From Enterovibrio baiacu (GTDB taxonomy: Bacteria; Pseudomonadota; Gammaproteobacteria; Enterobacterales; Vibrionaceae), in the NCBI RefSeq assembly GCF_004120195.1, contig NZ_SCHN01000010.1, forward strand, positions 62,001 to 126,000: a stretch of DNA of 64,000 bases. The letters are read 5' to 3'. Within the stretch, counting starts at the first letter, position 1; each line of letters begins with the position of its first letter. Below the pieces are notes generated by a model, which searched no databases, was not told where the DNA came from, and saw only the letters and a list, made by a program, of their open reading frames with translations. Shown in pieces: positions 9,322-22,298 of the stretch. A program made the translations under genes and the position numbers.

Positions 9322-9756
9322 TCAGGTTTCGAAAAGCTGCGCCTCGATGTCCTTGAACGATTTGAATTCCAACGCGTTGCCCGAAGGGTCATAGAAGAAC
9401 ATGGTCGCCTGCTCTCCCGGCTCGCCTTTGAAACGCACATACGGCTCAATCACAAAGGTTACGCCGTTTTCTTTCAGCCACGCTGAGAGCGCTTCCCAAT
9501 CCGCCATTTCAAGCACCACACCAATGTGAGGCACAGGCACGGAATGGCTATCCACCGAGTTATGGTGAAGCCGAACTTTCCCTTCTTCACCTATCGTGGG
9601 GTCATGGTGGATCACCAATTGATGACCATAAAGATTAAAGTCCACCCAGCAATCGCTGCTGCGTCCTTCGCTACAACGTAAAACATCGCGATAAAACGCG
9701 CGAGATTCTTCGAGGTGTCGAACAGGAATGGCGACATGAAAGGGGGTTAGGGCCAT
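9322..9756 (-). CDS. VOC (glyoxalase/bleomycin-resistance-fold) family protein
   Basis: 144 residues from the ATG at 9756, which has AAAGGAG at proper spacing; the frame continues upstream to 9789 without a good site. Two beta-alpha-beta-beta-beta units are visible: [20 protein letters not shown] at the start, a mid-protein [14 protein letters not shown], and the terminal [15 protein letters not shown], giving the usual His/Glu metal-ligand positions. This form resembles small lyases and dioxygenases often annotated as glyoxalase-like. Substrate unknown; no operon partner. Confidence 0.88.
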   Translation of the reverse strand: MALTPFHVAIPVRHLEESRAFYRDVLRCSEGRSSDCWVDFNLYGHQLVIHHDPTIGEEGKVRLHHNSVDSHSVPVPHIGVVLEMADWEALSAWLKENGVTFVIEPYVRFKGEPGEQATMFFYDPSGNALEFKSFKDIEAQLFET

Positions 9757-9933
9757 ACACACTCCTTTGCGTGATGAGAGGACACACATCCACTCTAGCT
9801 TAGTTCGCCACGAGAAACGGTAACGTGAACAAGAAAGTGGTGCTGTTAGCTGATCAAAGTGTGTGGCAGGTGTGTCGCTGACGTTTGCTTTAAGTGCGTG
9901 GCAATAACGCGTTATCGGATATCAACGCCCACG

Positions 9934-10281
9934 CTAGATCTTAAAATCATAGCTACGTGCGTTACTTTGCGGGGTGATGGTGTTTTCCACCTGTTTGAGC
10001 AGTTCTTGTTGTTGTGTGGTGTACGCAGAGAACTTGGATTTTTGCGCTTCTTGCTCTGCGACGCGGTCAATTAAGCCACGAAAATCACGCTTTTGTGGCG
10101 CTTCTTCTTGTGCTGCTTCTGCTTGTTTCTTTTCTTCGCGCTCTTTCCTCAGTAACTCTGCACGTTCAGTCGCTGACAAATTGGAATTATTGACACTGCC
10201 CGCAGCCAGTTCATCCCGCTCTTTTGAGCGAGAATTCATGTACGTCGAATTCATGTAGCTGTCATTAATCAGGTTGGGCAT
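9934..10281 (-). CDS. Hypothetical coiled-coil protein
   Basis: 115 residues from the ATG at 10281; the frame extends to a TTG at 10293. The N-terminus contains MNS repeats (SYMNSTYMNSRSKERDE), then a highly charged central helix rich in Glu, Lys, Ala and Gln (RKEREEKKQAEAAQEEAPQK), and a C-terminal QQQELLKQVENTI. It is predicted soluble and largely coiled coil, with no membrane segment. No family was recognised. It stands alone between the VOC gene and the sugar-transport operon terminator. Confidence 0.6.
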   Translation of the reverse strand: MPNLINDSYMNSTYMNSRSKERDELAAGSVNNSNLSATERAELLRKEREEKKQAEAAQEEAPQKRDFRGLIDRVAEQEAQKSKFSAYTTQQQELLKQVENTITPQSNARSYDFKI

Positions 10282-10481
10282 GGCACCGTCCAAGCAAATC
10301 GCGCAGCGCGTTGAAACAACACACTGACGTTATGAAACCAGTTCCTTAACTCTAGTACACCAACAACCGTTTTGTGACAGATATCGCGTCAATCGCCAGG
10401 AGGGTTGGTGCGATTGAGTGTATGAAAATCGAGCCAATCCGAGAGAACATGTAGGGTGTAGCGGTGTGCAATGTGGAAATA

Positions 10482-10512
10482 AAAAAGCGGAGGCCGTCGA
10501 GGGGGCCTCCGC
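10482..10512 (-). terminator. Terminator of the galactoside transport operon
   Basis: A stem GCGGAGGCC / GGCCTCCGC (10487-10495, 10504-10512) is followed on the minus strand by six T residues. It lies 25 bp after the stop codon of the binding-protein gene. Confidence 0.88.
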
Positions 10513-10536
10513 AAATGCTAGCAAGGTTTCTTGTTG

Positions 10537-11772
10537 TTATTCTTTAAAGGTACGCTGACGCGTTTTCTCTAATTTTTTCAAGATCTTGTCGATACGATCA
10601 GGGTGTACCATGTATTGCTGGAAGCCCTTCATGCCTTCTTTTGCCATTGAAGGATCTGTATCGCGGTCATAAAACTGCGCTGTACCTGCCGCTTCACTTA
10701 ACATCAGAACACCAGCATTCAGATACTCATCATCTTTTGGTTTCGCCTTGTTGTTGGTTGGGATTTGCAACAGCGATTCATTGATCATGGTCTGAATCTC
10801 AGGTTGAGCCACAAACGCAAGGAACTTACGCGCGTCTTCCTTGTTCTTTGCTTTCGCTGGAATGTGGATCGTATCCATTGGAGCGTCTTCTGCGTTAGGC
10901 ACGGACGGGTCGATCACAGGGAACTGGAAGAAGCCCATTTTCGGACGTACTTCGTCAGTAAAGTTTGCCGCCAAGAAGTTACCCATCAAGTACATCGCCG
11001 CTTCGCCGTTGTACAAGAATGGTTGTGCTTCCTGCCAAGAGTAAGACGCATGGTTATCCAAGAAGTAACCAGGTTTGACTAACTCGTCCCACTTTGTAAA
11101 TACCGCTTTCACACGTGGATCCGTGTAGGGCACTTTGCCGTCCATCAGATCGATGTGGAAGTCCAAACCATTCACACGCATGTTCATGTAGTCAAACCAA
11201 CCTGCGGCTGTCCAAAGGTATTTCGTACCAATGGTGAAAGGCGTTACGCCATTGTCTTTCAGCGTTTTTGATGCTGCGACAAACTCGTCCCATGTTTTCG
11301 GTACGGCGATATCATATTTCTCAAACAAGTCTTTGCGGTAATACATGCCCCATTGGTAATAGGTGTATGGCACGCCATATTGCTTACCGTTTGCTGTCAT
11401 TGCAGGCATGGCGCTTGAGAAATCTTCTGCCATGTTGTTTGCTGACCAAATATCACTGACATCTTCGAACAAACCACGGTCAACGAAGGTTTTCATACGG
11501 TTACCTGCGTACCAGAACACAACGTCTGGTGGTGAGGTTACCAACCAGTTACGGATCGTCGTTTTGTACGCTTCGTGGTCATACAGGTTATATTTTACCG
11601 TGATGTCTGGGTTTGCTTCTTCAAATTTCGCAATCACCTCAGCCCATGCTTTTTTCGGTGCTGGGTCTGAAGCATCTGAGTTGATCACCAACTCCCCTGC
11701 GTTGACTGAGCCACTTAGCAGAAGAAACAGACTGCACAGTACGCCAAAGCTTTTTTTTGCAAGCGTTCTCAT
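10537..11772 (-). CDS. Galactoside ABC transporter, periplasmic binding protein
   Basis: 411 residues from the ATG at 11772, chosen because it is followed by a clear signal peptide (RTLAKKSFGVLCSLFLLLSG) and has AAAGG upstream; another ATG lies three codons earlier, and the open frame runs far upstream into the permease gene. It is a family 1 solute-binding protein: mature start GELVINSD, a YLMGNFLAANF segment, and the C-lobe IHIPAKAKNKEDARKFLAFV. It is the last gene of a permease-permease-binding protein operon, transcribed away from the ATPase, LacI and two galactosidases. The context predicts uptake of alpha/beta-galactosides such as melibiose, raffinose or lactose. Confidence 0.9.
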   Translation of the reverse strand: MRTLAKKSFGVLCSLFLLLSGSVNAGELVINSDASDPAPKKAWAEVIAKFEEANPDITVKYNLYDHEAYKTTIRNWLVTSPPDVVFWYAGNRMKTFVDRGLFEDVSDIWSANNMAEDFSSAMPAMTANGKQYGVPYTYYQWGMYYRKDLFEKYDIAVPKTWDEFVAASKTLKDNGVTPFTIGTKYLWTAAGWFDYMNMRVNGLDFHIDLMDGKVPYTDPRVKAVFTKWDELVKPGYFLDNHASYSWQEAQPFLYNGEAAMYLMGNFLAANFTDEVRPKMGFFQFPVIDPSVPNAEDAPMDTIHIPAKAKNKEDARKFLAFVAQPEIQTMINESLLQIPTNNKAKPKDDEYLNAGVLMLSEAAGTAQFYDRDTDPSMAKEGMKGFQQYMVHPDRIDKILKKLEKTRQRTFKE

Positions 11773-11825
11773 TCTCTTCATCCTTTCTGTTGTTCGAAAA
11801 TATCCGTCATTCAGTAAAACCAGCG

Positions 11826-12677
11826 TTACCCTTTTGTCGCTCCCAGGGTTAAACCAGCAATAAAGTGTCGTTGCATCGTAAAGAACAGTGCCACTGGAGG
11901 CAGCGCGGCAATCACCGCCCCCGCTGACATGTATTGCCAAGACGCGAGCCACTGGCCTTGCAATGCATTCAGGCCTGCCGTAACAGGACGAACTTCATCG
12001 CTTTGAACCAGTACTAACGCCCAGAAAAAGTCATTCCAAATAAAGGTAAAGACCAAAACAGACAATGCCGCCAGTGCAGGCCTCACCAAAGGAAGCACCA
12101 CATACCAGAAGATGCGCCATTCGCTCACACCTTCAACCCGCGCCGCTTCGATCAGCGCGTCCGGTATGCCCACCATAAAGTTGCGCATAAACAGCGTACA
12201 AAAGCCTGCTTGGAACGCCACATGGAAGAAAATCAGCGCCCAATGCGTGTCGTACAACCCTAAATCAATGGTCAAATCACGCACTGGGATCATCAAAATT
12301 TGGAAAGGCACGAAGTTACCGCCGATAAACATCGCGAAAAGCAGCACATTGCCTTTGAATTTGTACTTCGCGAGCGCAAAACCCGCCAATGTAGAAAGTG
12401 CCACTGCGCCAGCCACTGCCGGCAAGCTGATCAACAAACTGTTCAGTAAGTAGCGCGCCATCGGTGTGGCAATGAACACCTGTGTATAGTTTTCAATGAA
12501 CTGTAATTCATCCGGCCACCCCCAGTAATTACCCGCATTGATATCAGCAATGGAGCGAATCGAGGTCATCAGTACCGCGGCAAGCGGGATGAGCCAGAGA
12601 ATGACCGCAATATAAAGCGCTACGCGATAGCCGACATTGATGAATTTGCCTTGGTGTTCAATCGGTCTCGGAAACAT
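11826..12677 (-). CDS. Galactoside ABC transporter permease (MalG-type)
   Basis: 283 residues, six membrane helices. The start ATG at 12677 overlaps the stop of the upstream permease by one base (TAATG), implying translational coupling; the longer open frame to 12959 overlaps that gene and is rejected. The cytoplasmic EAA loop that docks the ATPase reads EAARVEGVSEWRIFWYVVLP. It partners the MalF-type permease upstream and the ATPase encoded at 13785-14915. Confidence 0.93.
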   Translation of the reverse strand: MFPRPIEHQGKFINVGYRVALYIAVILWLIPLAAVLMTSIRSIADINAGNYWGWPDELQFIENYTQVFIATPMARYLLNSLLISLPAVAGAVALSTLAGFALAKYKFKGNVLLFAMFIGGNFVPFQILMIPVRDLTIDLGLYDTHWALIFFHVAFQAGFCTLFMRNFMVGIPDALIEAARVEGVSEWRIFWYVVLPLVRPALAALSVLVFTFIWNDFFWALVLVQSDEVRPVTAGLNALQGQWLASWQYMSAGAVIAALPPVALFFTMQRHFIAGLTLGATKG

Positions 12678-13579
12678 TAGCGCTCTCCTTTCAGCATGCG
12701 CCACAAGAAGTAGGCGATATAGATATCCATAATGAGGAACAGCACCACAGCCACCGCAGCGCCGTAACCCATGCGGTAGTTGAAGATCGACTCTTCGTAC
12801 ATCATGTACGCAAGCACGGTTGAGCTGCCCCATGGCCCCCCTGCTGTCATGGTTGCCACTAAGTCGAAAGACCTCAATGCGCCAATGACAGTCACTACCA
12901 CCGCAATAAAGGTGGCAGGTTTGAGCTGTGGCACCACCACGTACCACATCATCTTCCAACTACGTGCACCATCTAAACGCGCCGCTTCAAGCTGTTCTGG
13001 GTCGAGGTTGTTCAAGCCTGTGAGGTACAAAATCATGCAATATGCCACTTGCGGCCAAAGCCCCGCCGCGATGATGCCGTACGTCACCAAATCTTCATCA
13101 GCAAGAATGGACACGGGGTCAAAGCCCATACCCACCATGATTTGCGTCAGTAAGCCAAATGACGGGTCATAAAACCACGCAAACACGAGACCAACGACGA
13201 CCTGAGAAATAACAAAAGGGAAGAAAAACAGGGCTTTAATCAGGCGAATACCCGCAACTTTCTGATTCAGAAAGAGCGCAATCATCAAGCCAATCGGTGG
13301 CGCTAACATGAAGAGCACCATCCAAAGGAAGTTGTTGAACAATGAGGTATAAAACGCCTCTGAATCGAACAGCTCGACATAATTATCAAACCCGACCCAC
13401 GTTTTCTCCCCAAGACCATCCCATTCAAAAAAACTTAACCAAACACTTTGTAAGATGGGATACATCACATAAAGCGAAAAAATCGCAATAGCCGGCGCAA
13501 GGAATAACCAAGGGGCCAAAGTCAGACTACTTCTGCTCGGCGAGCTGCCTGACGTTGCGGTTGAAGAAAGCCTAGTCAT
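12677..13579 (-). CDS. Galactoside ABC transporter permease (MalF-type)
   Basis: 300 residues, six membrane helices after a Ser/Thr-rich N-terminal tail of ~20 residues. The EAA loop EAARLDGARSWKMMWYVVVP is present. It is the first gene of the minus-strand transport operon, whose promoter must lie in the 205-bp divergent region shared with the ATPase gene, where a LacI-type operator is visible at 13682-13695. Confidence 0.93.
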   Translation of the reverse strand: MTRLSSTATSGSSPSRSSLTLAPWLFLAPAIAIFSLYVMYPILQSVWLSFFEWDGLGEKTWVGFDNYVELFDSEAFYTSLFNNFLWMVLFMLAPPIGLMIALFLNQKVAGIRLIKALFFFPFVISQVVVGLVFAWFYDPSFGLLTQIMVGMGFDPVSILADEDLVTYGIIAAGLWPQVAYCMILYLTGLNNLDPEQLEAARLDGARSWKMMWYVVVPQLKPATFIAVVVTVIGALRSFDLVATMTAGGPWGSSTVLAYMMYEESIFNYRMGYGAAVAVVLFLIMDIYIAYFLWRMLKGER

Positions 13580-13681
13580 ATTACGTCCTGTCCTTAATTT
13601 GCAATGTTCAACCCGTGAACATGTGACGATGTTGTTACGGTGAAGTTGGCTTTATTTAAAACTAGTTCACAAAATTATGAA

Positions 13682-13695
13682 TGTAAACGTTTCCA
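13682..13695. promoter_or_regulatory. LacI-family operator in divergent promoter region
   Basis: TGTAAACGTTTCCA is a 14-bp near-palindrome (one mismatched pair) around the central CG that marks GalR/LacI-family operators. It is the only such site seen in the 205 bp between the two divergent operons, and a LacI-type gene lies two genes downstream. Autoregulated repression of both operons is inferred. Confidence 0.75.
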
Positions 13696-13784
13696 TAAAG
13701 CAAAAAACACACTATTTTTAAAAAAGGACGACCCGAGCATAAAAATGAGCGGTGTCGAGAACAGCACGGCATAGGACATGCGTT

Positions 13785-14915
13785 ATGGCAAATATCACGT
13801 TAAGAAACGTTATCAAACGCTTTGGCAAAGTTGAGACCATTCATGGCATCGATTTAGACATCACTGGAGGAGAGTTCGTTGTTTTTGTCGGACCTTCAGG
13901 GTGCGGTAAGTCAACCTTGCTTCGCTTGGTGGCGGGATTAGAAACCATCAGTGATGGTGCCATTAGCATCGATGGCACAGAAGTGAACAACGTCGACCCT
14001 GCGGATCGCGGTGTGGCAATGGTGTTCCAATCCTATGCGCTGTATCCGCACATGACGGTGCGCGAAAACATGGGATTTGGCTTGAAGATGAATGGCGTTG
14101 ACCCTGCTGAAATTAAGCGTCACGTCGATCGTGCTGCAAAAACACTGCAGCTCGAGCCATTGCTCGATCGCAAACCCAAGGCCCTTTCTGGCGGTCAACG
14201 CCAACGCGTTGCCATTGGCCGCGCCATTGTGCGAGACCCGAAAGTGTTCTTGTTTGATGAACCCCTGTCGAACCTGGATGCCGAACTTCGCGTAGAAATG
14301 CGTCTGCAAATCGCCAAGCTGCATCAAGAATTGAAGAACACCATGATCTACGTAACGCACGATCAGGTGGAAGCCATGACACTGGCAGACAAGATTGTTG
14401 TTTTACGTGCAGGCAATGTTGAACAAGTCGGTTCTCCGCTGGCGCTTTACCACAACCCAGACAACCTATTCGTCGCCGGTTTTATCGGTTCTCCAAGAAT
14501 GAATTTCATCTCTGGGCGTGTGTCAGCCGTGAGTGGTTCAGACGCCATGATAACCATGCCTGACGGACAAACACTGACAGTGACACTGGCAAAACCGGTG
14601 AGCGAAGGTGCAGAGGTGACGGTAGGTATTCGCCCAGAGCACATTCAAATCGGTCAAGGTGATGGCTTCAACTTCGAATTCCACAGTGAAGTGGTTGAGC
14701 GTTTGGGTAACGGCACTTACCTGTTTGGTCAGTATGCGGGCGTCGATGGATTTAAAGTTCACATTCCTGGCGACAATGCTGTGAAAGCATTCCAAACCGT
14801 TCAACTACGCTGCTCACCAAGCGATATTCATGTGTTCGACAGCAACGAACAAGCCCTGACCTATCGTGAACAAACGAACGAAGAAGTGTCCGTGACATCG
14901 CTTGAGCAAAACTAG
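13785..14915 (+). CDS. Sugar ABC transporter ATPase (MalK/UgpC/MsmK type)
   Basis: 376 residues from the ATG at 13785 (AGGA upstream); the frame opens earlier, at 13752, without support. Walker A is GPSGCGKST, the Q-loop [12 protein letters not shown], the signature [14 protein letters not shown], Walker [14 protein letters not shown], and the switch His is in YVTHDQ. A C-terminal OB/TOBE regulatory domain (~235-376, with VGIRPEH) is typical of CUT1 sugar importers. It energises the permease pair encoded on the opposite strand. First gene of the plus-strand operon. Confidence 0.95.
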   Translation: MANITLRNVIKRFGKVETIHGIDLDITGGEFVVFVGPSGCGKSTLLRLVAGLETISDGAISIDGTEVNNVDPADRGVAMVFQSYALYPHMTVRENMGFGLKMNGVDPAEIKRHVDRAAKTLQLEPLLDRKPKALSGGQRQRVAIGRAIVRDPKVFLFDEPLSNLDAELRVEMRLQIAKLHQELKNTMIYVTHDQVEAMTLADKIVVLRAGNVEQVGSPLALYHNPDNLFVAGFIGSPRMNFISGRVSAVSGSDAMITMPDGQTLTVTLAKPVSEGAEVTVGIRPEHIQIGQGDGFNFEFHSEVVERLGNGTYLFGQYAGVDGFKVHIPGDNAVKAFQTVQLRCSPSDIHVFDSNEQALTYREQTNEEVSVTSLEQN

Positions 14916-14978
14916 CCCCGGCATGATCTCGAGAGGTGTTCAATTTGTTGATTAACCCACCAGTGAGGACGGGGTGCA

Positions 14979-15995
14979 ATGGCAACCATTAAAGATGTCG
15001 CAAAGCGTGCAGGCGTTTCCGTCGCTACGGTCTCACGGGTGATCAACCAGTCGCCGCAAACACGCCCCGATACCGTTGAATTGGTCAAAAGCGCCATGAA
15101 TGCGTTAGGTTATCGCCCCAATGCGGCGGCAAGAACCTTGGTCAGCAAGAAGAGTCTTGCCATTGGTGTGGTTGTGGCAGATGTGTCTGACCCTTTCTTT
15201 GGCACCCTTGTAAAACACGTGGATACCATGGCGTTGCAACAAGGCCATCACCTCTTAATCGGTAACGGCTACCACCAAGAAGAGCGCGAAAGACACGCCA
15301 TTGAGTCCCTGATTCAAAATCAAGTCGGTGCATTCATCATTCACAGCAAAGCCTTGGACGATAACACCTTGCAGGCATACGCATCGGAGCATGATGCCAT
15401 GGTGTTTATTAACCGCTTAATCCCGGGGTTGGAAGACCGCTGCATTCATCTTGATAACTATCGAGGTGCGTATTTAGCAACGGAGCACTTGATTCAGCAA
15501 GGCCATAAAGCCATTGCTTGCATCAGTTCCAACCACAATATCGAGGATAGTCAGCAGCGCCGTCGTGGCTATTTAGATGCACTCAAAGCGCACGGTTTAG
15601 GTCAACATGATTGCTCGCGCGAAACCCTAGGTTGGATTGCAACGGGCTGGCCTGATGAGCAAGGCGGGGAAGATGCCATGCTCAAATTGCTCAAAGACAG
15701 CAAGCAGATTACTGCGGTGTTTTGTTACAACGACATCATGGCAGCTGGGGCAATGACCGCGATAACCGATAACAAATATCGCGTGCCTGAGGACATTTCC
15801 GTGGTGGGGTTCGATGACAGCCTCATCGCGCGTTATTTGCACCCCAAACTCACCACTGTGCGTTATCCCATTGAAGAAATGGCAGCACAAGCGGCTGAGC
15901 TGGCTATTTCACTCTCCAATGACACACACAACTCAACAACTAATGGCGGCTACAAGCCAACCTTGGTCAGACGACAATCTGTCCAGCGGGTTTGA
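14979..15995 (+). CDS. LacI family transcriptional regulator
   Basis: 338 residues. The N-terminal DNA-binding motif is classic: ATIKDVAKRAGVSVATVSRVIN, then a hinge helix RPNAAARTL. The rest is a periplasmic-binding-protein-like effector domain (from SLAIGVVVADVSDPFFG to the C-terminal TTVRYPIEEMAAQAA). It lies inside the galactoside operon between ATPase and alpha-galactosidase, and probably represses both divergent operons through the site at 13682-13695 until a galactoside binds. Ligand inferred from neighbours. Confidence 0.95.
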   Translation: MATIKDVAKRAGVSVATVSRVINQSPQTRPDTVELVKSAMNALGYRPNAAARTLVSKKSLAIGVVVADVSDPFFGTLVKHVDTMALQQGHHLLIGNGYHQEERERHAIESLIQNQVGAFIIHSKALDDNTLQAYASEHDAMVFINRLIPGLEDRCIHLDNYRGAYLATEHLIQQGHKAIACISSNHNIEDSQQRRRGYLDALKAHGLGQHDCSRETLGWIATGWPDEQGGEDAMLKLLKDSKQITAVFCYNDIMAAGAMTAITDNKYRVPEDISVVGFDDSLIARYLHPKLTTVRYPIEEMAAQAAELAISLSNDTHNSTTNGGYKPTLVRRQSVQRV

Positions 15996-16028
15996 GTTTT
16001 CGCCCCATTTTTAGGGATGACATAGACA

Positions 16029-18173
16029 GTGAAGACATCTACTTCTCACGTAAAAAATGCGCCGACAGAGCGCTTTCTTCATTTGCAGTCGAACGATAAC
16101 AGCCTGATCCTGTTGCTTGACCCCATCCCCGCAATCATCTTCTGGGGACGTAAAATCGACCGCGATCATTTGATCCCTTCAGAGCTTTTTGATGTTCCCG
16201 TCGGCCAAGCAAGACTCGACCAACATGTGGTATTGGCGCTGTGCCCTGAACACGGGCGTGGAGATTTTGGTAGCCCGGGCATTGAAGGCCACCGCCAAGG
16301 CCGCGATTGGGCCCCCGTTTTCAATCTTACCGCGGTGGAACACACAGACTCTGCCGCCACCCTGACCTTGAGCGACCCGCGTTCGGGACTGGAACTGACG
16401 ATTTACCTCGCGCTTGATCCAGAAAGCAACGTGATGACATTGCGCCAACGCGTCGTCAATGTCGGCGAGACAGATTACACCCTGGATCGTCTGGCGCTGA
16501 CCCTGCCGCTATCAGAAAACCTTGGCGAACTGATCACCTATCACGGTCGCTGGTCACACGAATTCCAAATGCAGCGCATTCCTCTTTCGCACGGTGGTTT
16601 CATTCAAGAAAACCGCCGTGGTCGCACGTCGCACGAATCTTTTCCCGGCATCATTGCGCTTCAACCTGAAACCGATGATGTGCATGGCAATGTCATCGGG
16701 ATGCACTTTGGCTGGAGCGGGAACCACCGTCTTCGCGCACAAGTAAAAAGTGATGGTCGACGCTATTTGCAAGCCGAGCCGTTGCTGTCTTCGGGCGAAG
16801 TGATTTTGCCGCCCAATGGCGTGTTCGAAACGCCAACCATGTATGCCAACTTCTCCCATCGAGGATTGAACGGCATGAAGCAAGGCTTCCACCATTATGT
16901 TCGCAATCACGTTATCAACTTCCCTGAAGCCAAGCCTCGCCCTGTTCACTTCAACACATGGGAAGGCATTTATTTCGACCACGACCCTAAACGCATCATG
17001 GCAATGGCCGACGAAGTGGCAGGCATGGGCGTTGAACGCTTCATCTTGGATGATGGGTGGTTCTTAAACCGCGATGGCGAAACCCGCGCGTTAGGCGATT
17101 GGATTGTCGATCCGAAGAAATACCCGCAAGGGCTCACGCCGCTGGTTGATCATGTGAATCAACTCGGCATGGAGTTTGGTTTATGGGTTGAACCCGAAAT
17201 GGTAAGCAAAGATTCAGAGGTGTATCGCGCCCATCCAGACTGGATGCTGGGGCTAGACGACTTAGGTTATCAGCAGCCTGCAGGTCGTTATCAACACGTG
17301 ATGGATCTGCAAAACCCTGATGCCTACAACTACCTTTTGTCGGCGCTTGATAGCTTGCTGACGGAATACAACATCACCTACCTCAAATGGGACATGAACC
17401 GTGAACTGGTGCAAGCTGGTCACAATGGTGTACCGGCATATCACGGTCAAACCCTTGCGCTGTACACCATGATCGACACCTTGCGCGAGCGTCACCCGTT
17501 AGTCGAAATCGAATCCTGTGCATCGGGGGGCGGTCGTGTGGATTACGAAGTGTTAAAACGCACCCACCGTTTTTGGACATCCGACTGTAACGACGCCATG
17601 GAGCGCCAAAGTATCCAGCACGGCATGTTGATGTTTTTCCCGCCCGAGGTCATGGGCAGCCACATTGGCCCTTACCGCAGCCACACCACACGTCGTGTTC
17701 ATGACATGTCCTTGCGAGGGCTCACCGCCTTATTCGGTCATATGGGTGCAGAACTCGACCCGGTCGGCTTGCCCGATTTTGAATTGGACGCCTTTGCGCG
17801 CTACATCGACTTGCACAAGCAGTATCGCGATCTGCTGCACAGCGGCAAATGCTTCAACATCCCGTCTGGCGATCCGGGCCGATTAATTTACGGCGTGATG
17901 AACGAAGACGTGGTGCTTTTGGCCGTGGTGCAAATCGCCATGCCGCAATACGCACTCGCAGGCCGTTTACGCTTGCCTGTACTTGATGGTGACAAACGTT
18001 ACCGTGTCGACGTACTTGATGCACCCGCAGCCTTCTCTTCCACCATGAAACAACAACCTTCATGGATGGCGAAACCACTTTCAATTCAAGGCGATCAGCT
18101 CATTCAAATTGGGCTAAGCTTGCCAATAATGGACCCTGAAAGTGCCATGTTACTGTCGTTTTCGCTTGAGTAA
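16029..18173 (+). CDS. Alpha-galactosidase, glycoside hydrolase family 36
   Basis: 714 residues from a GTG at 16029 with AGGGA about 12 bases upstream. GH36 layout: an N-terminal beta-sandwich (to ~290), a (beta/alpha)8 catalytic barrel (~300-620) and a C-terminal beta domain. The catalytic nucleophile is Asp455 in YLKWDMNRE and the acid/base is within WTSDCNDAMER (516-525); ESCASGGGR (495-503) lines the pocket. It hydrolyses terminal alpha-1,6-galactose from melibiose, raffinose and stachyose. There is no signal peptide, so it is cytosolic and acts after uptake. Spacing of 33 bp from lacI and 55 bp to the beta-galactosidase indicates one operon. Confidence 0.96.
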   Translation: MKTSTSHVKNAPTERFLHLQSNDNSLILLLDPIPAIIFWGRKIDRDHLIPSELFDVPVGQARLDQHVVLALCPEHGRGDFGSPGIEGHRQGRDWAPVFNLTAVEHTDSAATLTLSDPRSGLELTIYLALDPESNVMTLRQRVVNVGETDYTLDRLALTLPLSENLGELITYHGRWSHEFQMQRIPLSHGGFIQENRRGRTSHESFPGIIALQPETDDVHGNVIGMHFGWSGNHRLRAQVKSDGRRYLQAEPLLSSGEVILPPNGVFETPTMYANFSHRGLNGMKQGFHHYVRNHVINFPEAKPRPVHFNTWEGIYFDHDPKRIMAMADEVAGMGVERFILDDGWFLNRDGETRALGDWIVDPKKYPQGLTPLVDHVNQLGMEFGLWVEPEMVSKDSEVYRAHPDWMLGLDDLGYQQPAGRYQHVMDLQNPDAYNYLLSALDSLLTEYNITYLKWDMNRELVQAGHNGVPAYHGQTLALYTMIDTLRERHPLVEIESCASGGGRVDYEVLKRTHRFWTSDCNDAMERQSIQHGMLMFFPPEVMGSHIGPYRSHTTRRVHDMSLRGLTALFGHMGAELDPVGLPDFELDAFARYIDLHKQYRDLLHSGKCFNIPSGDPGRLIYGVMNEDVVLLAVVQIAMPQYALAGRLRLPVLDGDKRYRVDVLDAPAAFSSTMKQQPSWMAKPLSIQGDQLIQIGLSLPIMDPESAMLLSFSLE

Positions 18174-18210
18174 TTCTTAAGCAAAACATGCTGCATTTTT
18201 AGAGAGATAG

Positions 18211-21324
<3,114 letters not shown>

Positions 21325-21361
21325 TGCGCGTTAGCAAGCTATAAACCTTTCCAACCGATCG

Positions 21362-21399
21362 TCTCACGCTGTTACGTGCTCCTGCGTAGCAGTGTGAGA
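21362..21399 (+). repeat. Long G-U-tolerant hairpin after the beta-galactosidase gene
   Basis: TCTCACGCTGTTACG (21362-21376) pairs with CGTAGCAGTGTGAGA (21385-21399) along all 15 positions if two G-U pairs are allowed, with an 8-nt loop. There is no T-run, so it is probably a 3'-end stabilising or Rho-associated structure closing the galactoside operon. Confidence 0.5.
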
Positions 21400-21545
21400 T
21401 TAAGCCTCTCTGAGCCAACTGCACACGTGTAAAACGTGCACATCCCGCTTCCCCGCTATATGCTCATTCACGCTGAGAGAATCCCAGAAACAATTGTGTT
21501 AAAAAAGACAGAGAGCGCGCATCTACCCACAGAAAAGGCACACGC

Positions 21546-22268
21546 ATGGACAAGGCAACGTTTGCTTCACACCCCAACAAACACCTTCTGATCACTGGCG
21601 CAAACCGAGGCATTGGTTTGGCATTAACCACGCTGTATCTAAATGCAGGATGGCAAGTCGATGCGTGTTGTCGTGATCCAGAATCGGCCGATGAGCTCAA
21701 CGCCTTAACATCCACGTTCGATTCCCTGCAGATTCATGAACTCGACGTCACTGACCACGCCGCCATTGATGCCCTTTCCACTGAGCTCACTTCGCGGGAA
21801 TTCGATCTTATCATTAACAATGCTGGATATTACGGCCCGAAAGGCGATCGATTTGGCAGCACAGACATGGACGAGTGGCGCAAGGTGCTAGACATTAACA
21901 CCCTCGCACCGCTCAAAATCGCTGAAGCATTTCACGGGCAATTGCTCGCTGGAAAACCCGGTGTCTACGCGGCCTTATCATCCAAAGTTGGCAGCATGAC
22001 AGACAACACCTCTGGCGGCGGATACATCTACCGCTCATCAAAAGCGGCGCTAAATGCCGTGGTTAAAAGCCTCTCCATCGATCTCGCCCCTCAAGGCATC
22101 ATCGCGGTCGCCCTGCACCCTGGCTGGGTAAAAACTGAAATGGGCGGGCCAAATGCCTTAATTTCGTCGCAAGAAAGCGCCCAAGGTTTGTTTGATGTCT
22201 TAGCGGCTTTGAAACACGAAGATAGTGGCAAATTCTTAAACTACGATGGGCAGGTGTTGCCTTGGTAG
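21546..22268 (+). CDS. Short-chain dehydrogenase/reductase (C-factor-like)
   Basis: 240 residues, Rossmann fold. The cofactor motif TGANRGIGLAL is near the N-terminus, the structural NNAG appears as INNAGYYGP, the catalytic Ser region is ALSSKVGSM, and the Tyr-Lys pair is in YRSSKAAL. PGWVKTEMGGP after the active site is typical of the CsgA/C-factor-like branch. NAD(P)-dependent, substrate unknown. It is not closely linked to the galactoside operon (221 bp gap with a hairpin). Confidence 0.92.
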   Translation: MDKATFASHPNKHLLITGANRGIGLALTTLYLNAGWQVDACCRDPESADELNALTSTFDSLQIHELDVTDHAAIDALSTELTSREFDLIINNAGYYGPKGDRFGSTDMDEWRKVLDINTLAPLKIAEAFHGQLLAGKPGVYAALSSKVGSMTDNTSGGGYIYRSSKAALNAVVKSLSIDLAPQGIIAVALHPGWVKTEMGGPNALISSQESAQGLFDVLAALKHEDSGKFLNYDGQVLPW

Positions 22269-22298
22269 AAACGCGTTAAATACCAGTAAGTATCACGC